Shown: positions 18,003 through 26,280, counted from the stretch's first letter. The stretch is 64,000 nucleotides of DNA from Gemmiger formicilis (GCF_016900095.1 NZ_JACJJP010000016.1:1-64000), one strand, 5' to 3'. Numbers and translations are program-made. The notes: generated from the letters alone by a model not told the origin.

Positions 18003-18995
18003 ATGAGCAAGGAAAATTTCCAGCGAATTTTGGCTCTAAAACTATATGAGATTTTACGTGAGGAAAGTGATGAGGAACATCCCCTTTCCCTGGCGGAGTT
18101 GCGGGAACTGCTTACCATGCGTGGGTATCCTTGTGATACGCGCACTGTTCGCACAGCCCTGAAAGCCTTGGTTGAGGGAGGATACGATATTCAAAAAGAA
18201 TTCCAGTATCCAAAAAACATGTACTGTCTGTTGGGGCGTGATTTTGATATAGCAGAGCTTCAGATTTTGGCGGATGCCGTCCGCTCTGCCACCTGCATTA
18301 CCGAAAAGAAAACCCACCAGCTTGTGGATAAGTTGTCGCTTTTGGCCGGGCGGCACTGTGCAGAAGTTTTGGAACACAAGCATCGGGTATACAGCGTTCA
18401 GAAATCAAGCAACGAAAACATTTTTCGCTACACCGACCAACTGCACCAGGCCATACAAACAGACCACCAGGTATCCTTCTTGTATCTGCGCAATCGGCAG
18501 CTCCGACAGGAGGAAGACGGCTTCCCCAAGCGGTATCTGGTAAGTCCGGTGGGTACCGTTTTCAACGATGGATTTTACTATCTGGTTGGAGAATCAAAGG
18601 ATCATCCTTCTTCACTGGTAAGCTACCGTGTAGACAGAATGCAAAAACTGGAAATATCCCCGTTGCCCCGCGCTTTAACCGGTATTGGCCGCCGTTTCAG
18701 CAAAGATCAATACCAAAAGAGAGTATTTTCAATGTATACCGGGCAGCCAACCCGTGTTACACTTCGGATTATTCCAAAATGGATTGATGCTGTTACGGAT
18801 GCCTTTGGCCCGGTTGTCCCGAAGAATCCGGAGCCAGATGGTTGGTACCTAGTTCCTGTGGAAGTTGACATCAGTCCCACGTTTTTTGCTTGGTGCTGTC
18901 ATTTTACGCATGGCTTCAAAATTGCGGCACCGGACAATGTTGTGCAGCAGATGAAGAAACACGTCAGTCAAATAGCTGATATGTATACAGAATAG
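18003..18995 (+). CDS. WYL-domain transcriptional regulator, CRISPR-adjacent
   Basis: 330 residues from the ATG at 18003, with GGAGG at 17990-17994; a GTG at 17994 overlaps that site. The N-terminal 65 residues form a winged helix-turn-helix (LAELRELLTMRGYPCDTRTV). The middle has the WYL ligand-binding region (VSFLYLRNRQLRQEEDG, then FYYLVGESKD), and a WCX-like C-terminal extension follows. Known WYL proteins sense nucleic-acid-like ligands, and some regulate CRISPR-Cas loci. The stop lies 18 bases before the first, degenerate CRISPR repeat on the same strand, so WYL transcription could run into the array. The cas genes face it from the other side. Confidence 0.88.
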   Translation: MSKENFQRILALKLYEILREESDEEHPLSLAELRELLTMRGYPCDTRTVRTALKALVEGGYDIQKEFQYPKNMYCLLGRDFDIAELQILADAVRSATCITEKKTHQLVDKLSLLAGRHCAEVLEHKHRVYSVQKSSNENIFRYTDQLHQAIQTDHQVSFLYLRNRQLRQEEDGFPKRYLVSPVGTVFNDGFYYLVGESKDHPSSLVSYRVDRMQKLEISPLPRALTGIGRRFSKDQYQKRVFSMYTGQPTRVTLRIIPKWIDAVTDAFGPVVPKNPEPDGWYLVPVEVDISPTFFAWCCHFTHGFKIAAPDNVVQQMKKHVSQIADMYTE

Positions 18996-19013
18996 GCCGA
19001 ATTTTATTGTGTA

Positions 19014-19712
19014 AATGTAGTTTGATGACAATTCTTGGTATGGTATAATTGAGGCGGATGTGTCTGCCAATTCCACCACTGTTGTAGCTCCCTGACAGTT
19101 CTTGGTATGGTATAATAGAGGAGCAACACAATGAAACTGTCTGAGCGTTGTAGCTCCCTGACAGTTCTTGGTATGGTATAATCGCCCAAAGGGTCACGAC
19201 CGGCAACAGGATGGTTGTAGCTCCCTGACAGTTCTTGGTATGGTATAATTTGCAGCAGCTGGCGTAAATCCGATGGTTCTGTTGTAGCTCCCTGACAGTT
19301 CTTGGTATGGTATAATTTCCCTGAGAGAGCATACTACAGGCCCATAGTTGTAGCTCCCTGACAGTTCTTGGTATGGTATAATCAAACGCTGCAGGGGTGC
19401 ATCATAGGGCCGGTTGTAGCTCCCTGACAGTTCTTGGTATGGTATAATTTTCAATGGGTTTGAATTTGAAGTTCTCGAGTTGTAGCTCCCTGACAGTTCT
19501 TGGTATGGTATAATTTAACTCCTTTCAGTATGGCCCGAACGTTTGTTGTAGCTCCCTGACAGTTCTTGGTATGGTATAATTTGCTGATCGACCTGGTGGA
19601 CAGCCCCATAGTTGTAGCTCCCTGACAGTTCTTGGTATGGTATAATAAGCCGAGTCAAACACCTGGAAAAAACTTTGTTGTAGCTCCCTGACAGTTCTTG
19701 GTATGGTATAAT
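19014..19712 (+). CRISPR. Type II-C CRISPR array, 11 repeats and 10 spacers
   Basis: Ten identical 36-bp repeats start at 19081, 19147, 19214, 19281, 19347, 19413, 19479, 19545, 19611 and 19677. An eleventh, degenerate copy at 19014-19049 differs at seven positions, nearly all in its first half. Spacers are 30 bp, with three of 31. The repeat begins GTTGTAGCTCCC, as I recall the Neisseria meningitidis II-C repeat doing, and ends GGTATGGTATAAT. By analogy with Neisseria crRNA and by complementarity to the tracrRNA, the plus strand is the crRNA sense, so the array is transcribed toward cas2. The degenerate repeat is therefore at the 5' end of the transcript and the perfect end abuts the cas genes. 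Confidence 0.97.
19014..19712 (+). promoter_or_regulatory. Extended -10 box at the 3' end of every repeat
   Basis: Each repeat, including the degenerate one, ends TGGTATAAT, a consensus extended -10 element (TGnTATAAT). In N. meningitidis the II-C repeats carry such elements and each crRNA starts inside its spacer. The same arrangement is expected here, with starts about 6-8 bases into each spacer. The conserved half of the degenerate repeat is exactly the promoter half, which supports selection on this element. No -35 box at proper spacing is obvious, as is usual for extended -10 promoters. Confidence 0.7.
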
Positions 19713-19721
19713 AGACTGTCA

Positions 19722-19757
19722 AAAAAGCGCTTCAGCATCACGCTGAAGCGCTTTTTC
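19722..19757. terminator. Bidirectional terminator between array and cas2
   Basis: An 11-bp stem (AGCGCTTCAGC at 19726-19736 with 19742-19752) is flanked by A and T runs. On the plus strand it stops array transcripts ten bases after the last repeat; on the minus strand it follows the cas2 stop. Converging cas and array transcription is thus insulated. Confidence 0.88.
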
Positions 19758-19770
19758 ATGTTGCTATAAA

Positions 19771-20091
19771 TCACAGAATTGTCAGCTGTTGGCTTTCAAA
19801 AGACTGGTCTGCCTCAGACAAATGGCCAAGCAAAATTTCGATGGAAGCATACTGTTTTTCTGTAATGACCAAAAGGCGGACAGCCCCATTATCCGGCAGA
19901 TGATCGTACAAACGGACCCGATGTTTTTGTACGGCATCGGCTCCGTTACAGATGCGGACATATACCGAATACTGCAACATATGGTACCCATCTTTCAACA
20001 AAAAATTCCGGAAGGCGGTGGCATCATGCCGCTGCTTTTTTGTTTTGACGGGCAGATCAAAGAGAACAACCAATCTCATGAATCTATTCAT
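19771..20091 (-). CDS. cas2: CRISPR-associated endoribonuclease Cas2
   Basis: 106 residues from the ATG at 20091, which overlaps the cas1 stop (ATGAATAG); a second ATG four codons on is also possible. The start FMRLVVLFDLPVKTKKQRHD carries the conserved strand and Asp of Cas2, and the middle HMLQYSVYVRICNG is the second beta-strand region. Cas2 bridges two Cas1 dimers in the spacer-integration complex. Last gene of the cas9-cas1-cas2 operon. Confidence 0.93.
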   Translation of the reverse strand: MNRFMRLVVLFDLPVKTKKQRHDATAFRNFLLKDGYHMLQYSVYVRICNGADAVQKHRVRLYDHLPDNGAVRLLVITEKQYASIEILLGHLSEADQSFESQQLTIL

Positions 20092-20974
20092 ACCTGTGTT
20101 GCTGCAATGGCACCAAACAGGGAAGGCACAGTTCTTTACTGCCACTGCGCAGGCTCTGTACCTGCCGTTCCATGGCGTGGGCAACACTGTACCGCTGTTT
20201 TCCGGAAAGGATGTCCATATTCAATAAGTTGAACAGACAACTTTTCAATATGGTATCCAATGCTGCCTCCTCCCTTATCTGTGATGCCACAAACAAATCG
20301 ACCACCGGACGATATGGTTCCATCATATCATCCGCCAGATTCCAGGCATTTAATGTACTGCTGTGATGCAGCCCCAGCCACGGAATGAACCCATACACCG
20401 CCAGACATCGCGCCATACAACCGCGCAGAATGGCATATCCATAGTTAAGCGCTGCGTTGCGTCCGTCCATATCTTCATTGCGGGTAAATCCTTTGCCAAA
20501 TAAGGATGGGAAATAAAGTGCCGCTGCCGTAGCTTCCCGATTTTCTTTATCTCCCCTGCTGACTGCCACAGCCTGGCTGTGTAAAACGGCGGCAACGTCA
20601 CAGATGCCGCATAAAGCCAGACACTCTGCCTGATTTTGTATTTTTGCCTTGACAAGCTGCTGCCACCAGCGGTTCCGTTCAGACTGTGTCCAGGCAAATT
20701 GTACTCTTGTCACCTCCAGCTGTCGGCTATGCTGCGCCAGCGGAAGAGTAATGGAGCAAGGAATATGCTTTTCATCGCATAGAAAAACGATTGTCCCATT
20801 TTTCGCCAATGCAGAAAGGGCTGCTGTCGTTACGGTACATTGGCGGCTTTCAATCAGGAGAGAGAGTAAATCTTCCAAGGGAAAGCTAGCGTTTGTTTCT
20901 CCTTGAATCACCAACTGCTCCCGCTGGCAGCTGATCCGGCAAGGTGTGGTGATTATCACGTTCCGGTAAGCCAT
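20084..20974 (-). CDS. cas1: CRISPR-associated integrase Cas1, type II
   Basis: 296 residues, the usual length for type II Cas1. An N-terminal beta domain is followed by the helical catalytic domain with Glu147 (KENREATAAALYF), His203/204 (WLGLHHSSTLNAWNLA) and Glu219 (DDMMEPYRPVVDLF), the expected metal-binding triad. The ATG comes 12 bases after the cas9 stop, with AAGGCGG between, so it is in the same operon. It captures and integrates new spacers together with Cas2. Confidence 0.96.
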   Translation of the reverse strand: MAYRNVIITTPCRISCQREQLVIQGETNASFPLEDLLSLLIESRQCTVTTAALSALAKNGTIVFLCDEKHIPCSITLPLAQHSRQLEVTRVQFAWTQSERNRWWQQLVKAKIQNQAECLALCGICDVAAVLHSQAVAVSRGDKENREATAAALYFPSLFGKGFTRNEDMDGRNAALNYGYAILRGCMARCLAVYGFIPWLGLHHSSTLNAWNLADDMMEPYRPVVDLFVASQIREEAALDTILKSCLFNLLNMDILSGKQRYSVAHAMERQVQSLRSGSKELCLPCLVPLQQHRYE

Positions 20975-20986
20975 ACGATCACCGCC

Positions 20987-23900
20987 TTATCGAAAAGATT
21001 GACGCTGTTCTTTTTTCACCTCTCTCACATTACCCAGGATATCTACTTCATATTTTTTCAAACTGGTCAGTGTTTTAACACCAAGTCCTCCAATGAAATA
21101 GGAATTATCATGATTGCATACACCTATTGCACCAGTAGAAATATTCATACCCGTATAATAACACAGCGTACTTTTTGTTTCCCATTTAGCCGGCAGAGTG
21201 CTGTCTTTATTCATAACTGCGAATGCAAGTTCCTTTTTATGTTCCACTGCAATCAAATCATCCGGATACAGTGAGAAAATAAAATTCTTATTTTCCATTA
21301 CCTTCCACACTGCATATTTTTTTGCCGCCACCACAGCCCGGTTAGGCAGTTCTTTCTTCTTTGTATCAGACACGTAAATGGGAACCATGTAATACCCGTC
21401 CCCCGGTACAAAAAACACATCCACACGCACCATACTGTCGTTATCGGCTGCACCATTTCCGCCATGGACCGGCACACACAGACTGGCCTTTTCGCACAGC
21501 TTGACCTTGCGCACCAGCGGTCCCGGCGTACCATCCGCCTTGGGCTTGTAAAATGGTTCGGTGAAAGCTTTCTTACCGTCCCCGTCAAATTCCAATAGCC
21601 GGGCGCGAAGGGCCTCATACAACAGCTTATCGCTTGACGGCTGGTAGTATCCCTCAATCTCGCCGGTCTTTTTATTCAGTTTCAAATCCGTCAACGGATG
21701 TTTGACGATCAGGAAGCCATCCTGCAGGGCTTTCGGGCTTTTGATGGTTTCCTTGTGGGCTGCCCCTGTCACCTTATGCTGCGGCATACGGGACACAAAA
21801 ACAGGCCGGATCGATTCCACATCAAAATTGGAATAAAACACCGGATTCCACTGCATCAGATTTTGCTGTGGTTCCTGGCTCAGGCGCTGAATCAGTTCGT
21901 CCCGGAAATGCGGCCACGGAGCCGGGAAACGCTCTCCGGTACGGGTATGCACGGAATAGGTGCCATCCGGCGACTGCTGATATTGGCCCTCAATGCGATG
22001 GTAGTAACCGGAAATCTGCTGTACCATCCCCTGGGTAGCACAGGCAATGACAGCCGCATCCAAGGCATGATGAAGATCACCGTCCGCCCGGACTTTGGTC
22101 AGGCCCCAACGTTTGCGAAGATGGCTGGTAACAGCACCCGCCAATGCCAAAACTCTCTGTTTTCCGGCAGCCGGGTGATCGGCAAAAGCAAGGTGATCCC
22201 GAATGTAATTCAGCAGAAAGCGAGCCATATACTGCGTGTCTTGCAGATTGCGCTGCTTGAAACCGTTTTGTTCTTCATCACTCAACGTTTCCCGCAGCAG
22301 ATTTTTCTGTTTGCGATAGTTGCGGACTTGTGACTTGGTCCACACGATAAATTTTTCGCGCCGTTCTCCCTGAAGATACTGTAACGGCAGCCGATTTCCT
22401 TTCTGACGGTTTTCAGCTGCCATCACCAGCACTTTGTTGCTGCGAGAATCATCAAAACTGATGCTGTATGGCACAATGTGGTCTACCTCGGCATAGCCGG
22501 GTTCAAACAGCCGTTCCGCTGCAATGCTCTGCTGAGAATAGGCACAAATCCCATCCTGCTCTTTCCACAGACGGTACTTGATCAAATCCTGTCCCGTAGG
22601 GTTCAACTTGTGGAATGTATCCCGGATTTCCTGCATCAGCCGTTCATTCTGCTTGGCATTGTCTTCCATGGATTTCTGGTCTTTGCGCCGTTCCTCAAAC
22701 GTGCGGCTCAGTTCTCGGGCCAGTTCAATGTGAATCCATACAGGCGACTGCCCCATTTCGCGGATGATAGCATTGATCAGCTTGATAGTCTGAGACACCG
22801 CACGGCGCACCACCGGACTGGTAATGTCCTCCAATTCCGGGGCCGAAGCCGGCAACTTAGATGTTTTTTCCGTATTTCCATGGCCATGGAAATTCAATCC
22901 GGCCTGGGCACACGCCTGGTCATAAGTAAGCCCCTGCATCAGCCATGGTTCCAACAACTGACAGGCCTTCAAAGAAATATGCCCGACACCGGAAAAATCC
23001 AGGCCAAGAACGGCTTCTATCTGCTCTGCAGTCAAACCTTTTTCTTCCAACAACTTCTTCCGGACATCTTCATCCCGATGGGATGCCAGGATCGTGATAA
23101 TATCATCCCACAAGGGAAGCTCTGGCTGTTGTGTGCCCAAGGCTTTGCGGAGCGCGTGATAGCCTTTCATCACCGGGAGCTTGTACTTTTTTTCTGCTAT
23201 TTCCGGTGCAGCATCTACGTCATATCGTACATCGGTGAACCGGATTTCCTGTGGCCATTTCAGCTCTTTACGAATCCGGGCATAAGGCACAGTCTCCACA
23301 CGATAGGCCAGATCTATTACTTTTTGACGCTCTTCATCAGAAAGAGCCCGGGTCTGCCCAGATTCCTGTACCCGGATATGATTAATCTTTTGCAGCAAGG
23401 TGAAGCGCTCAAAGCTGTATGTGTTTTTGAAGGCACGCTTTTCGTCCGGTAACAAGGTGCAAGGGCCAATTTTTTCTATCCAGCCTCCCCTATAAGGGCT
23501 ATTCCCGCCGGGGCCCTGATCAAAAGAACGTTGCCGCAAAAGAATAGAAAGATACTCTGCCTCCAGCTCCGGAGTTGCCCATGTCTGGCCCTTCTCACGC
23601 TGTGCAGCAAAGAGCAGTTGGGCTTCATTGGCAATTTCTTCCCGACTTACTGTGGAAAGATAATTTTCTCCCTTATTGCGTTTGCACGCTGCAAAAAGCG
23701 GATCTTTATACAGCATTTCACCAACAGTTCTATAGTCATTTTCCTGCATGCGCAAACGATTTTGTGTCACCGCTTGAAGAAGTGCTCCATCTTCCTTCGA
23801 CTTATCGGCCCGACGGTTGCTTTTAAAGCCACGACGCTGCATCAGATGCAGCAAAATACGCGCAAATTCCTGAGGTGTGACTGCCTCATCCAAGGCTCTT

Positions 23901-24223
23901 GTCCGCAACGCGTAAATATCCTCCAAACCGCCTGCCGCAAACAGCTGGGAAAGCTCTTCCTTGCCCGTCAGATGATTTTTCTCCAGAAGTTGATAGAAAT
24001 CCTGTTTGCGCAAAGCTTTGCGACGCAACCGACGACGCATACTGCGGGCCTCTCGCCTTGGTGCAGCCAGGCTTTCCCCCGTCTTCGGCTGCTCTGCGCG
24101 CTTGAACACACGGCTTCCAAGACGAATCAGACCACACGGCTGCGCCTTCTCATCCAAGGCAACGGTGGCCCATCCAATCGAAGCGACACCAATATCCAGA
24201 CCGATTCCATAAGGCCAATGCAT
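20987..24223 (-). CDS. cas9: CRISPR effector nuclease Cas9, type II-C
   Basis: 1078 residues from the ATG at 24223, which has AGGAGG nine bases upstream; the frame is open further but that part encodes the tracrRNA. RuvC-I is YGIGLDIGVASIGWA with Asp10. An Arg-rich bridge helix spans about 55-80 (REARSMRRRLRRKALRK). RuvC-II is WIHIELARELS with Glu500, HNH is EVDHIVPYS with Asp581 and His582 and a later NRQKGN, and RuvC-III is HHALDAAVIA with His719 and Asp722. The length and the absence of a fourth cas gene mark subtype II-C. All nuclease residues are present, so it should cut DNA guided by crRNA and tracrRNA. Its PAM cannot be read from this sequence. Confidence 0.97.
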   Translation of the reverse strand: MHWPYGIGLDIGVASIGWATVALDEKAQPCGLIRLGSRVFKRAEQPKTGESLAAPRREARSMRRRLRRKALRKQDFYQLLEKNHLTGKEELSQLFAAGGLEDIYALRTRALDEAVTPQEFARILLHLMQRRGFKSNRRADKSKEDGALLQAVTQNRLRMQENDYRTVGEMLYKDPLFAACKRNKGENYLSTVSREEIANEAQLLFAAQREKGQTWATPELEAEYLSILLRQRSFDQGPGGNSPYRGGWIEKIGPCTLLPDEKRAFKNTYSFERFTLLQKINHIRVQESGQTRALSDEERQKVIDLAYRVETVPYARIRKELKWPQEIRFTDVRYDVDAAPEIAEKKYKLPVMKGYHALRKALGTQQPELPLWDDIITILASHRDEDVRKKLLEEKGLTAEQIEAVLGLDFSGVGHISLKACQLLEPWLMQGLTYDQACAQAGLNFHGHGNTEKTSKLPASAPELEDITSPVVRRAVSQTIKLINAIIREMGQSPVWIHIELARELSRTFEERRKDQKSMEDNAKQNERLMQEIRDTFHKLNPTGQDLIKYRLWKEQDGICAYSQQSIAAERLFEPGYAEVDHIVPYSISFDDSRSNKVLVMAAENRQKGNRLPLQYLQGERREKFIVWTKSQVRNYRKQKNLLRETLSDEEQNGFKQRNLQDTQYMARFLLNYIRDHLAFADHPAAGKQRVLALAGAVTSHLRKRWGLTKVRADGDLHHALDAAVIACATQGMVQQISGYYHRIEGQYQQSPDGTYSVHTRTGERFPAPWPHFRDELIQRLSQEPQQNLMQWNPVFYSNFDVESIRPVFVSRMPQHKVTGAAHKETIKSPKALQDGFLIVKHPLTDLKLNKKTGEIEGYYQPSSDKLLYEALRARLLEFDGDGKKAFTEPFYKPKADGTPGPLVRKVKLCEKASLCVPVHGGNGAADNDSMVRVDVFFVPGDGYYMVPIYVSDTKKKELPNRAVVAAKKYAVWKVMENKNFIFSLYPDDLIAVEHKKELAFAVMNKDSTLPAKWETKSTLCYYTGMNISTGAIGVCNHDNSYFIGGLGVKTLTSLKKYEVDILGNVREVKKEQRQSFR

Positions 24224-24246
24224 TCGTCTCAACCTCCTATTGTGCG

Positions 24247-24345
24247 TATAAAAAAAGATGACGCCCTGCAAGCAGGGCGTCAGAGCTTTACGGTATACTA
24301 CCTTATTGTAGCAACCATAACAGTTCTTGGTATGGTATAAGAACT
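24247..24345 (-). ncRNA. tracrRNA
   Basis: On the minus strand an anti-repeat from about 24341 to 24305 includes 20 bases perfectly complementary to the 3' part of the repeat (TTATACCATACCAAGAACTG), then GGTTGCTACAAT complementary to its 5' part. It continues with AAGG, a small hairpin around GTAGTATACCGTAAAG, and a terminal stem GACGCCCTGC/GCAGGGCGTC followed by a seven-T run. The order anti-repeat, nexus, CTCTG, terminator hairpin is what I recall for Neisseria tracrRNA. It lies directly upstream of cas9 on the same strand. The 5' end is set by a promoter at 24352-24380. Confidence 0.9.
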
Positions 24346-24351
24346 GTATAT

Positions 24352-24380
24352 AGTATAGCAAATCTCAGCCCCGTTGTAAA
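24352..24380 (-). promoter_or_regulatory. Sigma-70-type promoter for the tracrRNA
   Basis: On the minus strand TTTACA (24380-24375) and TATACT (24357-24352) are separated by exactly 17 bases. The start point would be near 24345, just before the anti-repeat. No other promoter is evident before cas9, so cas9 may depend on readthrough of the tracrRNA terminator. Confidence 0.75.
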
Positions 24381-24500
24381 GATGCAAGCTTTGTTGAACT
24401 GATTCTAAAAGTATGATACCATGTGGCTTAGGTAAATTGCTATACCTATTTTTGAATACCAATATTCCCAATTTTGGGGCCAGGCACTTGTCCGTCCCCT

Positions 24501-24661
24501 GTCCGTGCAAACGGTTTCGTAAAATGTAAAATAGGGTCCACCCTATTTTTACATTTCAGATGCAATCGGCGGCTAACAGGCGAAAATCAAAGGCCGATTA
24601 CAGCGGTTTTGTGCCGGCCCAAAGGAATCCGGCCCTCATAACCCGGAAGTCGCAGGTTCAA
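24501..24661 (+). repeat. 161-bp direct repeat, left copy
   Basis: Matches 38822-38982 over 161 bp without gaps, with 17 differences by my count (about 89%). It contains a hairpin (GTAAAATAGGG with CCCTATTTTTAC) and ends in the 3' half of a tRNA-Met gene, starting CTCATAACCCGG. This copy then continues through the rest of the tRNA 3' end. The layout suggests an attachment site of an integrating element that targets tRNA-Met. Confidence 0.8.
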
Positions 24662-24682
24662 TCCCTGTCCCCGCAGCCGCCA
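24635..24682 (+). tRNA. tRNA-Met 3' half only (att-site-like fragment)
   Basis: From the anticodon loop CTCATAA (anticodon CAT) through CCCGG, the GCAGGTTCAATCC T-arm and CCCCGC, the sequence follows a clostridial tRNA-Met, but the acceptor 5' strand, D-arm and 5' anticodon strand are absent. It is therefore not a functional tRNA gene. Such 3' halves are left by integrating elements that use tRNA genes as attachment sites. Confidence 0.65.
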
Positions 24683-24720
24683 AAAGAACGGTAAAATGTC
24701 ATATTTTACCATTCTTTTCT
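24683..24720 (+). terminator. Terminator-like hairpin after the tRNA fragment
   Basis: GGTAAAAT pairs with ATTTTACC around a five-base loop, extended by AGAA/TTCT with one mismatch, and T runs follow. It resembles a former tRNA terminator. The rest of 24721-24868 has no supported gene. Confidence 0.5.
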
Positions 24721-24868
24721 TTTTTTCGGTTGTCGTCTTAAAATTCTCAGATTTTGACCCCAAAACGCTTTTTCTTTTCCACCGTTCATTTCTAATCGGT
24801 GGAAAATCGTAACGGACAATATAACGGACAACAGCCCCAGCCATCCGGCCAGGGCCGTTTTTGTTTAT

Positions 24869-25636
24869 TCAGGCTGTCTTCAGGAGGATCAGCACGCTGT
24901 TCTCCGGCACCACGATATTCTCCTGCCGAGTGGGGATCGGCGGATATTTGAACTGGCTTAGCGCCTTCTGGATCTGCTTTTTTGCTTCCATCAAGGCCGC
25001 TTCCATTGTGCCGGCTTGAATCTGTATTTTCGGAAAGTCCGGCGCAAAGGCTTTGCGTCCCTCTTCTGTGGCAGTAAACAGTACCGGGTAAGGCTGTTGC
25101 TCCACCGAGATTTCCAGGCTCATCCCGAACAGGTCATCCATTTTATCCATCTCGTTTCGCTTGTGCTCATCCATGCTGTGCACATAAGTATCCATCGTGA
25201 ACGATACGGAGTAACTCGCTGCTTTTTCATCAAAGAACAGTCCGTACAAACCTTTCCCGTGTACAGTTCTAGGAAAAGAGGCGTTTACCAGACCGGGAAT
25301 CGTTACCAGTAAATCATCCAATTCTATCAATTCCTCACAGACGCCTGTGCCAATCTTGTTCTTCCAATGGGCAATCAGTAGAATATCGATAGATTCTTCA
25401 TACGGCAACTGCTTATCCTTTTCTCCTTGGCTGCCCAACAATTCCCCATGATTCGAACTATAGAAAATGAGAGTATTTTCCAACATCTCCAACTGTTCCA
25501 GCTTACTTCCTATTTTCCTTACCTGCTCATTAATGGTCGTAATGGTCTTTGCCAGAACCACATCGTTGGTCTGCTTGTCCCGGACAAGGGTCAGATCGTA
25601 ACTCTGCTTGGTACCGACAAAATCTATAAGAAGCAC
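24869..25636 (-). pseudogene. In-frame chimera of adhesin, sulfatase, integrase and HicB pieces
   Basis: One open frame of 255 codons joins four unrelated pieces. It starts with the end of a SpaA-type adhesin domain (FVGTKQSYDLTLVRDKQTND). A C-terminal stretch of a sulfatase follows (LIFYSSNHGELLGSQG, PYEESIDILLIAHW, HGKGLYGLFF). Next comes the last helix of a tyrosine recombinase (VSFTMDTYVHSMDEHKRNEM), and finally a HicB-like tail (PVLFTATEEGRK, FAPDFPKIQIQAGTMEAALM). Each piece lacks its active-site half. I regard it as recombination debris that happens to stay open. Each family call rests on motif recall. Confidence 0.55.
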
Positions 25637-26083
25637 CGGTTTCTTCGATATGGTAACTGCCCAACGGCAAGTTCACCGCAACTTCACCTACCGCGCCACC
25701 GTGTTTGGCCGGGAGGAAAGCATAGGTGGAATTGGTACGCTCCGAAGCAAAGGCAGCAATGTCGCTGGTGCCATCACCGGTGCGGACAACGGCTTACCAC
25801 ATCGCCTTCGGCATACCAGAGAGATATGTTCCCATCGGCATCCGTCTGCCGTTCCTGAGTGCAAATATCCTCATTGGCTGTGATGGTATATTCGGCATAA
25901 GGGATGGGCCGTTCTTCATACACAAAGTAGCTGGGCTTTGCCGGAAAATGCCGGTTCAAGAGTGGCGCCCTCATCCTCCTGCCAGCCGGTAAAAACTTCG
26001 CTGGTCTTGCAGACTTTCAGAACCCCCAGCGTTGCGTTGTTCTGGTAATCCTCATCAATCACCAGAATATCCTGTCTATTTTT
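25637..26083 (-). pseudogene. SpaA/prealbumin-fold surface adhesin, frameshifted remnant
   Basis: Pieces in different minus-strand frames line up as one protein: ATLGVLKVCKTSEVFTGWQE near 26.03 kb, then KPSYFVYEERPIPYAEYTIT, then TDADGNISLWYAEGDVV, then VAVNLPLGSYHIEETGASY near 25.66 kb. This order is typical of prealbumin-like (SpaA/Cna-B) domains of cell-wall adhesins carried on clostridial mobile elements. At least three frame changes are needed, so it is dead. Confidence 0.6.
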
Positions 26084-26280
26084 GCTACACCATCATTTCT
26101 AAAATACTTCCTTAGTGACCCAGAATCCAATGTTGCAGTATTATTTACGCACCATCGGGGACGAGACCATCAGGACCTACTACTTAAGTCTCAGTTACTC
26201 TACCAAGTAGGCATTCTTATTCGCGTGCACTTTCACGCTACCAAAGCTTCTTGGTTCGCCTTCTAGTACTCAGCCATCTA
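26084..26280. other. Unassigned short stretch
   Basis: A plus-strand frame up to a TAG near 26264 reads FLKYFLSDPESNVAVLFTHH and then DHQDLLLKSQLLYQVGILIR, which looks protein-like. It has no visible start and I cannot place it in a family. It sits between adhesin debris and the HAD gene. Confidence 0.3.

Noticed and set aside
19004-19722. Minus-strand open frames across the CRISPR array
   Set aside because: They are translations of the repeats (recurring YTIPRTVREL or IIPYQELSGSY) and not proteins.
24224-24361. 46-residue N-terminal extension of Cas9
   Set aside because: That stretch encodes the tracrRNA and its terminator; AGGAGG before the ATG at 24223 and the usual RuvC-I position set the start there.
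24635-24682. Functional tRNA-Met gene
   Set aside because: Only the half from the anticodon loop onward is present; the 5' half does not match a tRNA.
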